Counted from the stretch's first letter, positions 9,230-17,786 are shown. The stretch is DNA of 64,000 nucleotides from Comamonas halotolerans (GCF_030162935.1 NZ_JASAUZ010000001.1:620001-684000), one strand, 5' to 3'. Notes: generated from the sequence alone by a model not told the origin. A program made the numbers and translations.

Positions 9230-10111
9230 ATGGAAAAACGCGTACTTTTCCGCTCCGGGTGGCTTCCTTGGGCGCTGATCGCGCCTCAGTTGCTCATCAT
9301 CGGCATCTTCTTTTTCTGGCCGGCCGGCCAAGCCGTGCTCCAGTCCTTCCAAATGGAAGATGCATTCGGCCTGTCCACCGAATGGGTCGGGCTGGATAAC
9401 TTCCGCAATCTGCTGGATGACCCTACCTACCTGAACTCGTTCCAGCGCACCGCCATGTTCTCGGTGCTGGTTGCCGGTATTGGTATCGCCATTTCCCTGG
9501 TGCTGGCCATTTTTGCGGACCGCATCATCCGGTTTGCCATGGTTTACAAGACCTTGCTGATCGTGCCTTACGCCGTGGCTCCCGTCATTGCCGGCGTACT
9601 GTGGGTCTTCATGTTCTCGCCATCCATTGGGGTGGTCACTTATTACCTGGGCAAGATCGGCATCGAGTGGAATCACCTGATGAACGACAACCAGGCCATG
9701 ACCCTGGTCGTCATTGCCTCGGTGTGGAAACAGATTTCCTACAACTTTCTGTTCTTCCTCGCAGGCTTGCAGTCCATCCCCAAAGCTCTGATTGAAGCCG
9801 CTTCGATTGACGGTGCTGGCCCATGGCGCCGCTTCTGGAATATTCAGCTGCCCCTGTTGTCACCCACCACCTTCTTCTTGTTGGTGATCAACATCGTCTA
9901 CGCCTTCTTTGACACCTTCGGCATCATTGATGCAGCAACCCAGGGCGGCCCCGGCCAATCGACTTCGATTCTGGTTTACAAGGTCTACCAGGACGGCTTC
10001 AAGGCATTGGACCTCGGCGGCTCTGCCGCGCAGTCCGTGATCCTGATGTGTATCGTGGTCGTGCTGACCGTGATCCAGTTCCGCTATGTTGAAAAGAAAG
10101 TGCAGTACTGA
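9230..10111 (+). CDS. ugpA: sn-glycerol-3-phosphate ABC transporter permease UgpA
   Basis: A 293-residue inner-membrane permease of the MalF/UgpA type. About six hydrophobic segments are visible, the first at about 12-32. The cytoplasmic EAA loop that contacts the ATPase reads [20 protein letters not shown]. The C-terminal [10 protein letters not shown] tail is typical of UgpA. It forms a heterodimeric channel with UgpE, whose gene starts two bases after this stop. The ATG at 9230 follows a stretch without a strong ribosome site; no better in-frame start is seen. Confidence 0.96.
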   Translation: MEKRVLFRSGWLPWALIAPQLLIIGIFFFWPAGQAVLQSFQMEDAFGLSTEWVGLDNFRNLLDDPTYLNSFQRTAMFSVLVAGIGIAISLVLAIFADRIIRFAMVYKTLLIVPYAVAPVIAGVLWVFMFSPSIGVVTYYLGKIGIEWNHLMNDNQAMTLVVIASVWKQISYNFLFFLAGLQSIPKALIEAASIDGAGPWRRFWNIQLPLLSPTTFFLLVINIVYAFFDTFGIIDAATQGGPGQSTSILVYKVYQDGFKALDLGGSAAQSVILMCIVVVLTVIQFRYVEKKVQY

Positions 10112-10113
10112 TC

Positions 10114-10962
10114 ATGGTTGACCGCAACCCTTGGCTCAATATCCTGTCCCACGCTGTTCTGATTTTCGGCGTGGCCATCGTGGCCTTCCCGCTGTATCTC
10201 GCGCTGGTCGCCTCGACCCACACTGCGGGTGAGATCGTGCAGTCGCCCATGCCGCTGCTGCCCGGCGCCCACATGTGGGAAAACTACAAGGAAGCGCTGC
10301 TGGGCTCCGGCAAGCTGGGCTCCAACACCAACGTCGTGCACATGATGTGGGTGAGCTTCGTCGTCGCAATGATCATCACCGTCGGCAAGATTGCTATTTC
10401 GCTGCTGTCGGCGTTCGCCATTGTGTACTTCCGCTTCCCCTTCAAGATGCTGTGCTTCTGGGCCATCTTCTTGACCCTGATGCTTCCCGTGGAAGTGCGC
10501 ATTCTGCCCACTTACAAAGTGGTGGCGGATCTGGGCTTGCTCAACAGCTATGCAGGTTTGTCGCTGCCCTTGATTGCGTCGGCCACCGCAACGTTCCTGT
10601 TCCGCCAGTTTTTCCTCACCGTGCCTGATGAGCTGGTGGAAGCAGCCCGCATTGACGGCGCTGGGGCCATGCGCTTCTTCAAGGACATTCTGGTTCCCCT
10701 GTCGAAGACTTCGATTGCAGCGCTGTTCGTGATTCAGTTCATCTATGGCTGGAACCAATACCTGTGGCCACTGCTGATGACGACTTCGGAAGATATGTAC
10801 CCTGTGGTGATCGGTATCAAACGCATGCTGGCAGGCGGCGAAGCCGCTGTCGACTGGAACATTGTGATGGCCACCGCCATCCTGGCTATGCTGCCACCCA
10901 CTCTGGTGGTCATGCTGATGCAAAAGTGGTTTGTCAAAGGCTTGGTGGATACCGAGAAGTGA
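10114..10962 (+). CDS. ugpE: sn-glycerol-3-phosphate ABC transporter permease UgpE
   Basis: The second permease subunit, 282 residues, MalG-like. Six likely membrane segments, with the EAA loop EAARIDGAGAMRFFKDILVP between the fourth and fifth. The C-terminus MLMQKWFVKGLVDTEK with the KG at the end matches the MalG family pattern. It is placed directly behind ugpA with a two-base gap, so they are surely co-translated. The ATPase gene ugpC follows after 65 bases. Confidence 0.96.
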   Translation: MVDRNPWLNILSHAVLIFGVAIVAFPLYLALVASTHTAGEIVQSPMPLLPGAHMWENYKEALLGSGKLGSNTNVVHMMWVSFVVAMIITVGKIAISLLSAFAIVYFRFPFKMLCFWAIFLTLMLPVEVRILPTYKVVADLGLLNSYAGLSLPLIASATATFLFRQFFLTVPDELVEAARIDGAGAMRFFKDILVPLSKTSIAALFVIQFIYGWNQYLWPLLMTTSEDMYPVVIGIKRMLAGGEAAVDWNIVMATAILAMLPPTLVVMLMQKWFVKGLVDTEK

Positions 10963-11027
10963 TTCTCAGACCACGGCCCTCATCCACCTTCTTTTGACCC
11001 ATTGAACGAATACTTGGAAGACCTGTC

Positions 11028-12035
11028 ATGGCATCCATCTCTTTAAAGAACATCGTCAAGCGCTACGGTACAGGCAAGGCTGCCGTGCCCGTTATTCACG
11101 GCATCAACGTCGAAATCAAAGACGGCGAATTCATCGTGCTGGTCGGCCCTTCGGGCTGTGGCAAGTCCACTTTGCTGCGCATGATCGCCGGCCTGGAAGA
11201 AATCACTGAAGGTGATCTGATCATTGGCGACAAAAAGGTCAACGACCTAGAGCCCGCCAAGCGCAACATCGCCATGGTGTTCCAGAACTATGCGCTGTAT
11301 CCGCACATGAGCAACTACGAGAACATGGCCTACGGGCTGAAGCTCGCCAAGGTGCCTGCGGACGAGATCAAGCGACGCGTGGACAAGGCTGCCAAGATTT
11401 TGGAGCTGAGCCACCTGCTGGATCGCAAGCCTCGCCAGCTGTCCGGCGGCCAGCGCCAGCGTGTGGCCATGGGACGTGCCATTGTGCGCCAGCCTCAGGT
11501 TTTCCTGTTTGACGAACCGCTGTCGAACCTGGATGCCAAGCTGCGCGGCCAGACCCGTCTGGAAATCCAGAAACTGCACGCCGAACTGGGGATTACCTCC
11601 TTGTTCGTGACGCACGACCAAGTGGAAGCCATGACTTTGGCCCAACGCATGGTAGTCATGAATGGCGGTCATGTGGAACAGTTCGGCACCCCCGAAGAGG
11701 TCTACCACACTCCTGCCTCGACCTTTGTGGCCAGCTTCATTGGCTCGCCTCCCATGAACCTGCTCAAGCACTCCCCCAACGGCAAGCCTGGCCTGATTCT
11801 GGGCATCCGCCCCGAGCACATTGACCTGGTTGAGACCGGCGGCGTGGAGTTCAAGGTGCATACCGTCGAACTGCTGGGTGCGGAGCGTCTGCTGTACGGC
11901 AAGGTGGGGGACGAAGACGTGACCGTGCGCGTGGAGGAAGGCAAACCCTATCCCAAGCCCGGTGAATCCGCTCGCATCACCGCACGCGAAGATCGTTTGC
12001 ACTGGTTCAACGCCGAAACTGGCAAACGCGTTTAA
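11028..12035 (+). CDS. ugpC: sn-glycerol-3-phosphate ABC transporter ATP-binding protein UgpC
   Basis: A 335-residue MalK-type ATPase that powers the UgpBAE importer from the cytoplasmic face. Walker A GPSGCGKST (40-48), signature LSGGQRQRVAMGRA (about 137-150), Walker B VFLFDEPLSNLDA and switch FVTHDQVEAM are all intact. The C-terminal part is a TOBE/OB regulatory domain with GIRPEHIDL. It is slightly shorter than the E. coli protein (356). It is the last gene before a strong intrinsic terminator (12090-12122), with ugpQ just beyond. Confidence 0.96.
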   Translation: MASISLKNIVKRYGTGKAAVPVIHGINVEIKDGEFIVLVGPSGCGKSTLLRMIAGLEEITEGDLIIGDKKVNDLEPAKRNIAMVFQNYALYPHMSNYENMAYGLKLAKVPADEIKRRVDKAAKILELSHLLDRKPRQLSGGQRQRVAMGRAIVRQPQVFLFDEPLSNLDAKLRGQTRLEIQKLHAELGITSLFVTHDQVEAMTLAQRMVVMNGGHVEQFGTPEEVYHTPASTFVASFIGSPPMNLLKHSPNGKPGLILGIRPEHIDLVETGGVEFKVHTVELLGAERLLYGKVGDEDVTVRVEEGKPYPKPGESARITAREDRLHWFNAETGKRV

Positions 12036-12089
12036 ACAGGAGCGCGAGCGTCGCCTCTTTTGTTCATGACTCAAGAACATGGATAACCA

Positions 12090-12122
12090 AAGCGCCTCAG
12101 ATTTGCACTGAGGCGCTTTTTT
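12090..12122 (+). terminator. Intrinsic terminator between ugpC and ugpQ
   Basis: Perfect 11-bp stem AAGCGCCTCAG (12090-12100) / CTGAGGCGCTT (12108-12118) with a 7-base loop and a run of T. It lies only 25 bases before the ugpQ start, so ugpQ expression must rely on read-through or on a promoter overlapping the terminator. Confidence 0.9.
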
Positions 12123-12146
12123 GCTTTTTTGCACAAGGCTTTAATC

Positions 12147-12923
12147 ATGACTACTGCTTTGAAACCCTGGCCTTACCCCCGTTGGGTAGCCCATCGCGGT
12201 GCCGGCAAGCTGGCACCAGAAAACACCATGAGCGCTTTCCGCCTGGGCGCTTTGCATGGCTACCGTTTTTTCGAATGTGACGCCAAGCTCAGCAAAGACG
12301 GTGTGCTGTTTTTGCTGCACGACGCAACGCTGGAACGCACCACCAACGGCCGCGGTGTTGGCGGTGCACTGACCATGGGTGAAATTGCCCAGTTGGATGC
12401 TGGCAGCTGGCACTCCCGTGCCTTTGCCGGAGAAGCCATACCCACACTGGAAGCTCTGGCTCGCTGGTGCCTGGCCAACCACCTGCACCTGAATGTGGAA
12501 ATCAAGCCTACCCCAGGGCAAGAGCTGGAAACAGGCCGTGCCTGCGGAGACCTGATGAACAAAATCTGGCCCAAAGACATCATCCAGCCGCTGTTCACAT
12601 CTTTCAAGCCAGATGCCCTGAAAGGCGCAAAAGACACTGCGCCCCATATTCCCCGCGGTCTCTTGGTGGATAAATTCGCCGATGGCACGGGTGATGCCGA
12701 TTTACAGATCGCCACCGACCTGGACTGCAGCGCCATGGTGCTCAACCACGCGCTGTGGAACGAGGCCCTGGTTGCCAAGGTACACGGCGCCGGCCTGCGT
12801 TGCAGCAGTTATACCGTCAATGACGAATGGGCTGCGCAACGCCTGATTGACTTAGGCACCGACGGCATCATCACCGACCGTGTCGACATGTTCAGCCCTG
12901 CCCAAACCGGCGCTCCGCTTTAA
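12147..12923 (+). CDS. ugpQ: Glycerophosphodiester phosphodiesterase UgpQ
   Basis: A 258-residue cytoplasmic GDPD-family enzyme that hydrolyses glycerophosphodiesters to sn-glycerol-3-phosphate and an alcohol. The N-terminal metal and catalytic motif WVAHRGAGKLAPENTMSAF (about 8-26), the FECDAKLSKDGVLFLLHD segment with the second catalytic His, and a LNVEIKPT strand are present. The C-terminal VNDEWAAQRLIDLGTDGIITD is typical. I prefer the ATG at 12147 (preceded by AAGG) to a TTG at 12129 that lies nearly in the terminator tail. It completes the uptake cluster by turning imported diesters into usable glycerol phosphate. Confidence 0.95.
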   Translation: MTTALKPWPYPRWVAHRGAGKLAPENTMSAFRLGALHGYRFFECDAKLSKDGVLFLLHDATLERTTNGRGVGGALTMGEIAQLDAGSWHSRAFAGEAIPTLEALARWCLANHLHLNVEIKPTPGQELETGRACGDLMNKIWPKDIIQPLFTSFKPDALKGAKDTAPHIPRGLLVDKFADGTGDADLQIATDLDCSAMVLNHALWNEALVAKVHGAGLRCSSYTVNDEWAAQRLIDLGTDGIITDRVDMFSPAQTGAPL

Positions 12924-12937
12924 GGCGGATACCCACA

Positions 12938-13001
12938 GCGGTCCTTTTTTTAAAAGACCGCGTTCAACCAAAAAAGGCCTTCCAATAAAGGAAGGCCTTT
13001 T
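12938..13001. terminator. Two adjacent hairpins between convergent ugpQ and hutG-like genes
   Basis: The first has arms GCGGTC (12938-12943) and GACCGC (12956-12961) around an A/T-rich centre. The second is a perfect 12-bp stem AAAAGGCCTTCC (12972-12983) / GGAAGGCCTTTT (12990-13001) with loop AATAAA; A-run and T-run on the two sides make it suitable in both directions. The rest of the 297-base gap (13002-13220) has no supported gene, though a short coding-like minus-strand stretch is discussed in the findings. Confidence 0.85.
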
Positions 13002-13220
13002 ACGTGGATGACGGAATGACTTCAGTCCGGCCATTTTGCTTCCTGACGCTTTGACAGCATCGGCCAAGCGCGGCATTTCCGCTGGCAGAGGCAAATTCAT
13101 CCGCTCCCATGAACTCAGGACTGCCTCCTGGCTGATCACGCGTTCACCCAGCCCTGCGTTTCCATCACTTTGCTGGAAAGTGGGGCTCAAATACAAGCTA
13201 TTTCAAACACGCAAGCCTGT

Positions 13221-14123
13221 TCAGCCTCGCGGCAGATACACCATCTCGCTGCGCACATACTGCGCCACTTCGCGCATCACCGCTTGCAGGTGCTGCTGCA
13301 GCTCTGAAAAACCGGCACTGGGCTCACGCGTGTCTTCATCCAGATAGATACGACGATTGATCTCAATCTGCAGGCTATGCCGATGGAAGGCTGGTTGACC
13401 AATGCGGCCTATCAGCGCCACGCCCTTATAGGGCTCGTTATAGGCCACGCTGTAGCCTTGGGCTTGCAGCGTATCCCCGATCAAATGAATAAAGGCGGGA
13501 TCACAGGTTGTGCCATCACGATCGCCCAGCACAAAATCCGCCAGATGCTTGTCCGGCGTACCCAGTCGCTGATACACATCGCTGGGCATGGAGTGCAGAT
13601 TGATGTGCCAAACCCCACCAAAGCGGTCTACGCTCCAGCGAATGGCCTGCTGCAGCGCTGCATGATAGGGTTGCCAGTAGTTGGCAATGCGCTGCTGCAC
13701 TTCTTGCACCGTGAGTTTGCGCGCATACATCGGGGTAGACTGGCCAGCCTGATTGATCTTCTCCCAGATCAGCCCCAGCCCTTGCTGCGTTTTCACGCTG
13801 GGCGTCAACGGCTCAGACCACTGCCCATCCAGCATGGCCGGATTGATATCCTCTTGCTCTCGATTGGGGTCAATGTAGGTACGCGGGAAAGTCGCCTCAA
13901 TCAGGGTGGCCCCATAGCTGGGAAATTGCTCCCACAGCGTCTGCACATGCGTGTCTTCGCCACGGCGCAGCAATGACATCGGCACACTCACACCGAAATC
14001 GGCAGGATAGGCCGTGCCACTGTGCGGTGAATCACACACCAGCGCCAGCACCTCGCCCTGCGGCGGATGCACCAGTACGGGCGCATCTGGCCGTGGCTTC
14101 AAAAAGTCAGGCAATGCTTGCAT
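13221..14123 (-). CDS. N-formylglutamate amidohydrolase family protein
   Basis: A 300-residue member of the N-formylglutamate amidohydrolase family (HutG-like deformylase), enzymes that cleave N-formyl-glutamate at the end of one histidine-degradation route. Family motifs seen are CDSPHSGTAYPADFG near the N-terminus (metal-binding His region), FPRTYIDPNREQEDINPAML, and WHINLHSMP in the centre. No other hut genes are nearby, so a role in histidine use is not proved. The ATG at 14123 shares one base with the TGA of the upstream Bug-receptor gene (TGATG), which indicates translational coupling; the pair may handle an imported carboxylate or formylamino acid. An extra TTG at 14126 is unlikely as the start. 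Confidence 0.85.
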   Translation of the reverse strand: MQALPDFLKPRPDAPVLVHPPQGEVLALVCDSPHSGTAYPADFGVSVPMSLLRRGEDTHVQTLWEQFPSYGATLIEATFPRTYIDPNREQEDINPAMLDGQWSEPLTPSVKTQQGLGLIWEKINQAGQSTPMYARKLTVQEVQQRIANYWQPYHAALQQAIRWSVDRFGGVWHINLHSMPSDVYQRLGTPDKHLADFVLGDRDGTTCDPAFIHLIGDTLQAQGYSVAYNEPYKGVALIGRIGQPAFHRHSLQIEINRRIYLDEDTREPSAGFSELQQHLQAVMREVAQYVRSEMVYLPRG

Positions 14124-15106
14124 CAATCAATCTTGATGTTGGCACGCTTGGCCACTGCGGTATAGCGGGCAATCGCTGCATCAATTTGCTTGCTGAACTC
14201 TTCTGGAGAGTTGGCCATGCCTTCCCCCGCGATGTCCTTTTGCTTTTGCAGATACCCAGGATCTTGCATGGCCTTGTGCGCGGCAGCATTCAGCTTGTCG
14301 ATGATGGCTTTCGGAGTTCCTGCTGGTGCAACCAGACCAAACCAGCCACCGTCCCCCATTTCAGGGAAGCCCAGTTCGGTGTAGGTGGGCACATCTGGCA
14401 ACACTTCCGCACGCTTGAACGCCAGCACCGCGAGAGGACGCAACTTGCCTGCCTTGATGTTGGTCAGCGAGGAGGACAGGTTGTCTGTCATGGCATTGAC
14501 CTGGCCCCCCAGCGCATCATTGAGTGCCTGGCCTGCTCCCTTGTAAGGGATGTGCAGCAAGTCGATGCCTGCCAGATTCATGAAGTTCTCAATATTGGCA
14601 TGCCCCAGCGAGCCGGTGCCAGGTGAAGCAAAGCTATATTTGCCTGGCTCTTTCTTGGCCAGAGCAATGAACTCCTGCATGGTCTTGGCTGGCACGCTCG
14701 GGTGCACCACAAACACGCTGGGCACTGCCATCACGTTGGTGATGGGTGCGAAGTCTTTCTTGGCGTCATAGGGCAGCTTGCTCATGATGGCAGGATTGGC
14801 ACCGTGGGTCGACACGGTAGCCATACCGATGGTGTAACCATCGGGCGCAGCTTTGGCGATTTCTGCCGCTCCAATCGAGCCACCAGCACCACCCTTGTTT
14901 TCAATCACCACGGCCTGCCCCAGGATGGGCCCCATCTTGTCAGCCAGCAAGCGCGCCACGATGTCGGTTGAGCCTCCGGCGCCAAACGGCACGACCAGCT
15001 TGATCGGGCGACTGGGGTAATTGTCTGCAGCCCAGGCAGCAGGAGACAAAGCAGCCATGGCAGCGGCAGCAGCCACAGAAGAGAGCAGAGTTCGGCGCAG
15101 AAACAT
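14123..15106 (-). CDS. Bug/TctC family tripartite tricarboxylate transporter substrate-binding protein
   Basis: A 327-residue periplasmic receptor. The signal peptide is residues 1-25 (RR, hydrophobic core, AWA-A cleavage). The mature part starts YPSRPIKLVVPFGAGGSTDI, the hallmark of Bug receptors, and contains the VENKGGAGGSIGA motif that contacts the ligand carboxylate. Such receptors are very numerous in Comamonadaceae and often lack linked membrane subunits; no tctA or tctB is present here. I chose the ATG at 15106 because GGAGAAC lies just upstream and the signal peptide then starts properly; the long upstream frame to 15247 is not coding. Ligand unknown; coupling with the amidohydrolase suggests a related substrate. 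Confidence 0.93.
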   Translation of the reverse strand: MFLRRTLLSSVAAAAAMAALSPAAWAADNYPSRPIKLVVPFGAGGSTDIVARLLADKMGPILGQAVVIENKGGAGGSIGAAEIAKAAPDGYTIGMATVSTHGANPAIMSKLPYDAKKDFAPITNVMAVPSVFVVHPSVPAKTMQEFIALAKKEPGKYSFASPGTGSLGHANIENFMNLAGIDLLHIPYKGAGQALNDALGGQVNAMTDNLSSSLTNIKAGKLRPLAVLAFKRAEVLPDVPTYTELGFPEMGDGGWFGLVAPAGTPKAIIDKLNAAAHKAMQDPGYLQKQKDIAGEGMANSPEEFSKQIDAAIARYTAVAKRANIKID

Positions 15107-15200
15107 GGGGGTTCTCCAGGGTCTTTGGTGTTTATGAGAAATGTGCACGCATTCTTTTCGAGAGAGCCACACAAGAAAAGCGACAAAAAAACAAGAATGC

Positions 15201-15215
15201 ATTACCAAAGGTAAT
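15201..15215. promoter_or_regulatory. LysR-type T-N11-A palindrome between the Bug receptor and LysR genes
   Basis: Perfect interrupted palindrome ATTACC-AAA-GGTAAT inside the 118-base divergent gap. Its core TTACCAAAGGTAA fits the T-N11-A rule for LysR-type regulators, and flanking GAAT (15195-15198) and ATTC (15216-15219) give a loose outer symmetry. It ends nine bases before the LysR ATG, so binding there could repress the regulator and control the divergent genes. The sequence is seen; the role is inferred. Confidence 0.65.
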
Positions 15216-15224
15216 AATTCCATC

Positions 15225-16133
15225 ATGCGTCTGCAATCTCCATCCATCTCGGAACTTCATGCTTTTGTGCAGGCCGCGCGTCTGGGCAGCTATACCCAGG
15301 CCGCGGATGCCCTGCAGGTCACACAAGGAGCCATCAGCCGCTCGATTGCGCGCCTGGAAGAACATCTGGGATTTTCTGTGTTTGAGCGCCAGGGCCGCCG
15401 CAGCGTACTCACCACGGCAGGCCGGCAGTATCTGGATGCGGTGGGGCCCGCGCTGTTCACCATTGAATCAGCCACCCAGGCCATGCGACGCAAGCGGGAA
15501 GGGCGGCATCTGCGCATTTCCATGCCGCCAACCCTATTCAGCAACTGGCTGATTCCACGGATACCAGATTTCTCTGCACGCCACCCGGGCACCGTGCTCT
15601 CTTTTGCCCCTTACCGCAGAGATGACCCGTTGACATCTCCCGACATTGATGCCTGGGTCCGCATTGGCGCCATGCCTTTCCCAGAAACCCTGCTGGCAGA
15701 CTACTTGGTGGGACGTGATCTGGTTCCCATCTGCCTGCCACACGACGCATTGAGCATTTGTCGCCCTCAAGATCTGCTGCGTCGTCCTTTGCTGGCTCAC
15801 ACCAATTACCCCGACAACTGGGCCCGATGGTTCGAAAAAATGGGATGTGATGGCCCCTACCCCGCTCCAGCAGCAGATTTCGAGCTGGTAGGCATGCTGG
15901 TACAAGCAGTCATTGCAGGCATGGGAGTGGCCGTGGTTCAGCGTTGCCTGATTGAGGATGATCTCGCGGCAGGCCGTGTTTCCATCCCTCTACACCGCCC
16001 TTTTCAAATTGAACGGGGATATTTCTTGTGCCAGCCCGCATCGCGCCCTGCATCGCATGCGCTGCAGGACTTTCGCACCTGGCTGCTTGAGCAGGCACAG
16101 GCCGATCGGGCACGCTACGCAGCAGCGTATTGA
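15225..16133 (+). CDS. LysR family transcriptional regulator
   Basis: A 302-residue regulator with an N-terminal winged helix-turn-helix (about 6-65: SELHAFVQAARLGSYTQAAD, then VTQGAISRSIARLEEHLG) and a periplasmic-binding-protein-like effector domain. The sequence resembles the GcvA/Gly cleavage activator branch. It is divergently transcribed from the Bug-receptor/amidohydrolase pair, the usual position for a regulator of such genes. The ATG at 15225 gives the standard N-terminus; an ATG at 15141 would add 28 residues unlike the family and would cover the palindromic operator candidate. The inducer is unknown. Confidence 0.93.
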   Translation: MRLQSPSISELHAFVQAARLGSYTQAADALQVTQGAISRSIARLEEHLGFSVFERQGRRSVLTTAGRQYLDAVGPALFTIESATQAMRRKREGRHLRISMPPTLFSNWLIPRIPDFSARHPGTVLSFAPYRRDDPLTSPDIDAWVRIGAMPFPETLLADYLVGRDLVPICLPHDALSICRPQDLLRRPLLAHTNYPDNWARWFEKMGCDGPYPAPAADFELVGMLVQAVIAGMGVAVVQRCLIEDDLAAGRVSIPLHRPFQIERGYFLCQPASRPASHALQDFRTWLLEQAQADRARYAAAY

Positions 16134-16143
16134 ATCAAAAGGA

Positions 16144-16422
16144 CTAAGACTTCCACCCGCCTGACATGAGCCACTGGCAGCTACCCATGGCAAGTACGAG
16201 CACCGAGTAAGTGCCCATGCGCCCATCTTGTCCCAGCAATACCAAGCCTAGCGCCAGGACCAAAATACCCAGCAAGGCATTCACGCTGGCCATGTGATAC
16301 CAAGGAAGCAAATGAGCTTTCTTATGCCACACCAGGCGGGCGCCAGCCGCCAGTATCACCGACAGAAAAATCGCCGGAGCCATAAAGCTGAAAAGATGAA
16401 TCAAGAAGTCAAGAGCGGGCAT
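16144..16422 (-). CDS. Small integral membrane protein, unknown function
   Basis: About 92 residues from the ATG at 16422, with three strongly hydrophobic segments (roughly 8-25, 42-60 and 65-85). A LVWHKKAHLLPWYH loop lies between the first two. I do not recognise a family. It converges with the LysR gene and is divergent from hemA. The start is uncertain: no good ribosome site precedes 16422, and a TTG at 16476 would extend it and overlap the hemA promoter region. Confidence 0.6.
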   Translation of the reverse strand: MPALDFLIHLFSFMAPAIFLSVILAAGARLVWHKKAHLLPWYHMASVNALLGILVLALGLVLLGQDGRMGTYSVLVLAMGSCQWLMSGGWKS

Positions 16423-16480
16423 GAAAATGACACAGATCAAGTCTTTGAACTGTAGGGCAGCGCAAAAGCTGCACAAATTT

Positions 16481-16486
16481 TATAAT
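16481..16486 (+). promoter_or_regulatory. Consensus -10 (TATAAT) for hemA, start-proximal
   Basis: A perfect TATAAT ends eight bases before the hemA ATG (16494). The expected transcription start, about seven bases after the -10, falls at or next to the ATG, so the message would be leaderless or nearly so. No good -35 is seen at 16-18 bases spacing. Confidence 0.55.
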
Positions 16487-16493
16487 CGAGCGC

Positions 16494-17786
16494 ATGGCAG
16501 TCTGGGCTCTTGGCATTAACCACAATACGGCACCGTTGGATCTACGGGGCCGTTTTGCATTTGCGATCGACCAAATCGCCCCTACTTTACACGGGCTGCG
16601 CTCGGCGCTGTCCAGCGCTACGCGTCACCCCGAGGTGGAAACTGCCATTCTCTCCACCTGCAACCGCACTGAAATTTATTGTGCGGCTGGTGCTCCCGCG
16701 TTGGATCACACGCTGGGCTGGCTGGCGCAGTCAGGCGGTGTCAGTGCCGATGTACTGCGCTCACACTCGTATTTGCTGGAAGATGTCTCCGTCGCACGCC
16801 ACGCATTCCGTGTGGCCTCCGGCCTTGACTCCATGGTACTGGGTGAAACCCAGATCCTGGGCCAGATGAAAAATGCGGTACGTGCTGCGGAAGAAGCCGG
16901 AGCACTGGGCTCCACCCTGAACCAACTGTTTCAACGCAGTTTTGCCGTGGCCAAAGAAGTGCGCTCCTCCACAGAAATTGGCGAGCACTCGATTTCCATG
17001 GCGGCCGCTGCGGTACGTTTAGCCGGTCAGCTGTTTGAAGACCTGAGCAAGATTCGCATCTTGTTTGTCGGTGCTGGCGAGATGATCGAGCTGGCAACCA
17101 CCCACTTTGCCGCCAAGAATCCCGCCCACATCACGATTGCCAACCGCACCATGGAACGCGGTGAAAAGCTGGCAAGTCGCTTCGGTGCCAGCGTGATGCC
17201 TTTGGCTGAGATTCCAGAACACCTGCACGAGTACGACGCCATCATCAGCTGCACAGCGTCCAGCCTGCCCATCATCGGCTTGGGAGCCATTGAAAGCGCG
17301 CTGAAAAAGCGCAAAAATCGTCCTATGTTCATGGTGGATCTCGCCGTTCCACGCGATATTGAACCCGAGGTGAAAGACCTGCGCGACGCCTATCTGTACA
17401 CCGTGGACGATCTGGCCAGCGTGGTGCGCACCGCTCAAGCCCAGCGTCAGGCTACCGTTGCCGAGGCTGAAGTCATCATCGATGCTGGTGTCATGAACTT
17501 CATGCAATGGATGAATCAACGTGCCCAAGGTGGTGTGGTGCCTCTCATCCAGCAACTCAACGCCCAGACCAATGCATGGCGTGAAGCAGAAATCAACCGC
17601 GCCAAAAAGCGTATTGCCAAAGGCGAAGACATTGATGCAGTGCTGGAAGCGCTCTCGCGTGGCCTCACTCAAAAAATGATGCATGGCGCACTCGCTGCCC
17701 TGCACAAAGGCACCGAACAAGAGCGTGCCCAGACGGTGGAAACCGTCTCCAAACTCTTTTTGCACGCCAAATCAGGACAGCGTTAG
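16494..17786 (+). CDS. hemA: Glutamyl-tRNA reductase
   Basis: A 430-residue enzyme that reduces glutamyl-tRNA(Glu) to glutamate-1-semialdehyde with NADPH, the first committed step of C5 tetrapyrrole synthesis. The catalytic Cys is 56 in ILSTCNRTEIY. GINHNTAPLDLR at 7-18 is the family start. The HAFRVASGLDSMVLGETQILGQ segment and the Rossmann motif ILFVGAGEMIEL follow, and a C-terminal dimerisation helix ends the protein. Length is usual. No ribosome site is seen ahead of the ATG and a perfect -10 lies just before it. It is followed by prfA and prmC, the hemA-prfA-prmC order found widely in proteobacteria. Confidence 0.97.
   Translation: MAVWALGINHNTAPLDLRGRFAFAIDQIAPTLHGLRSALSSATRHPEVETAILSTCNRTEIYCAAGAPALDHTLGWLAQSGGVSADVLRSHSYLLEDVSVARHAFRVASGLDSMVLGETQILGQMKNAVRAAEEAGALGSTLNQLFQRSFAVAKEVRSSTEIGEHSISMAAAAVRLAGQLFEDLSKIRILFVGAGEMIELATTHFAAKNPAHITIANRTMERGEKLASRFGASVMPLAEIPEHLHEYDAIISCTASSLPIIGLGAIESALKKRKNRPMFMVDLAVPRDIEPEVKDLRDAYLYTVDDLASVVRTAQAQRQATVAEAEVIIDAGVMNFMQWMNQRAQGGVVPLIQQLNAQTNAWREAEINRAKKRIAKGEDIDAVLEALSRGLTQKMMHGALAALHKGTEQERAQTVETVSKLFLHAKSGQR

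Noticed and set aside
12852-13196. A complete small gene on the minus strand
   Set aside because: The frame begins at TTG and reads through the bidirectional terminator into the antisense of ugpQ; only part of it looks coding, so it is given as a possible remnant and not as a gene.
15107-15247. Longer start for the Bug receptor
   Set aside because: It would put 47 unrelated residues before a good signal peptide and would cross the palindrome and the divergent LysR start.
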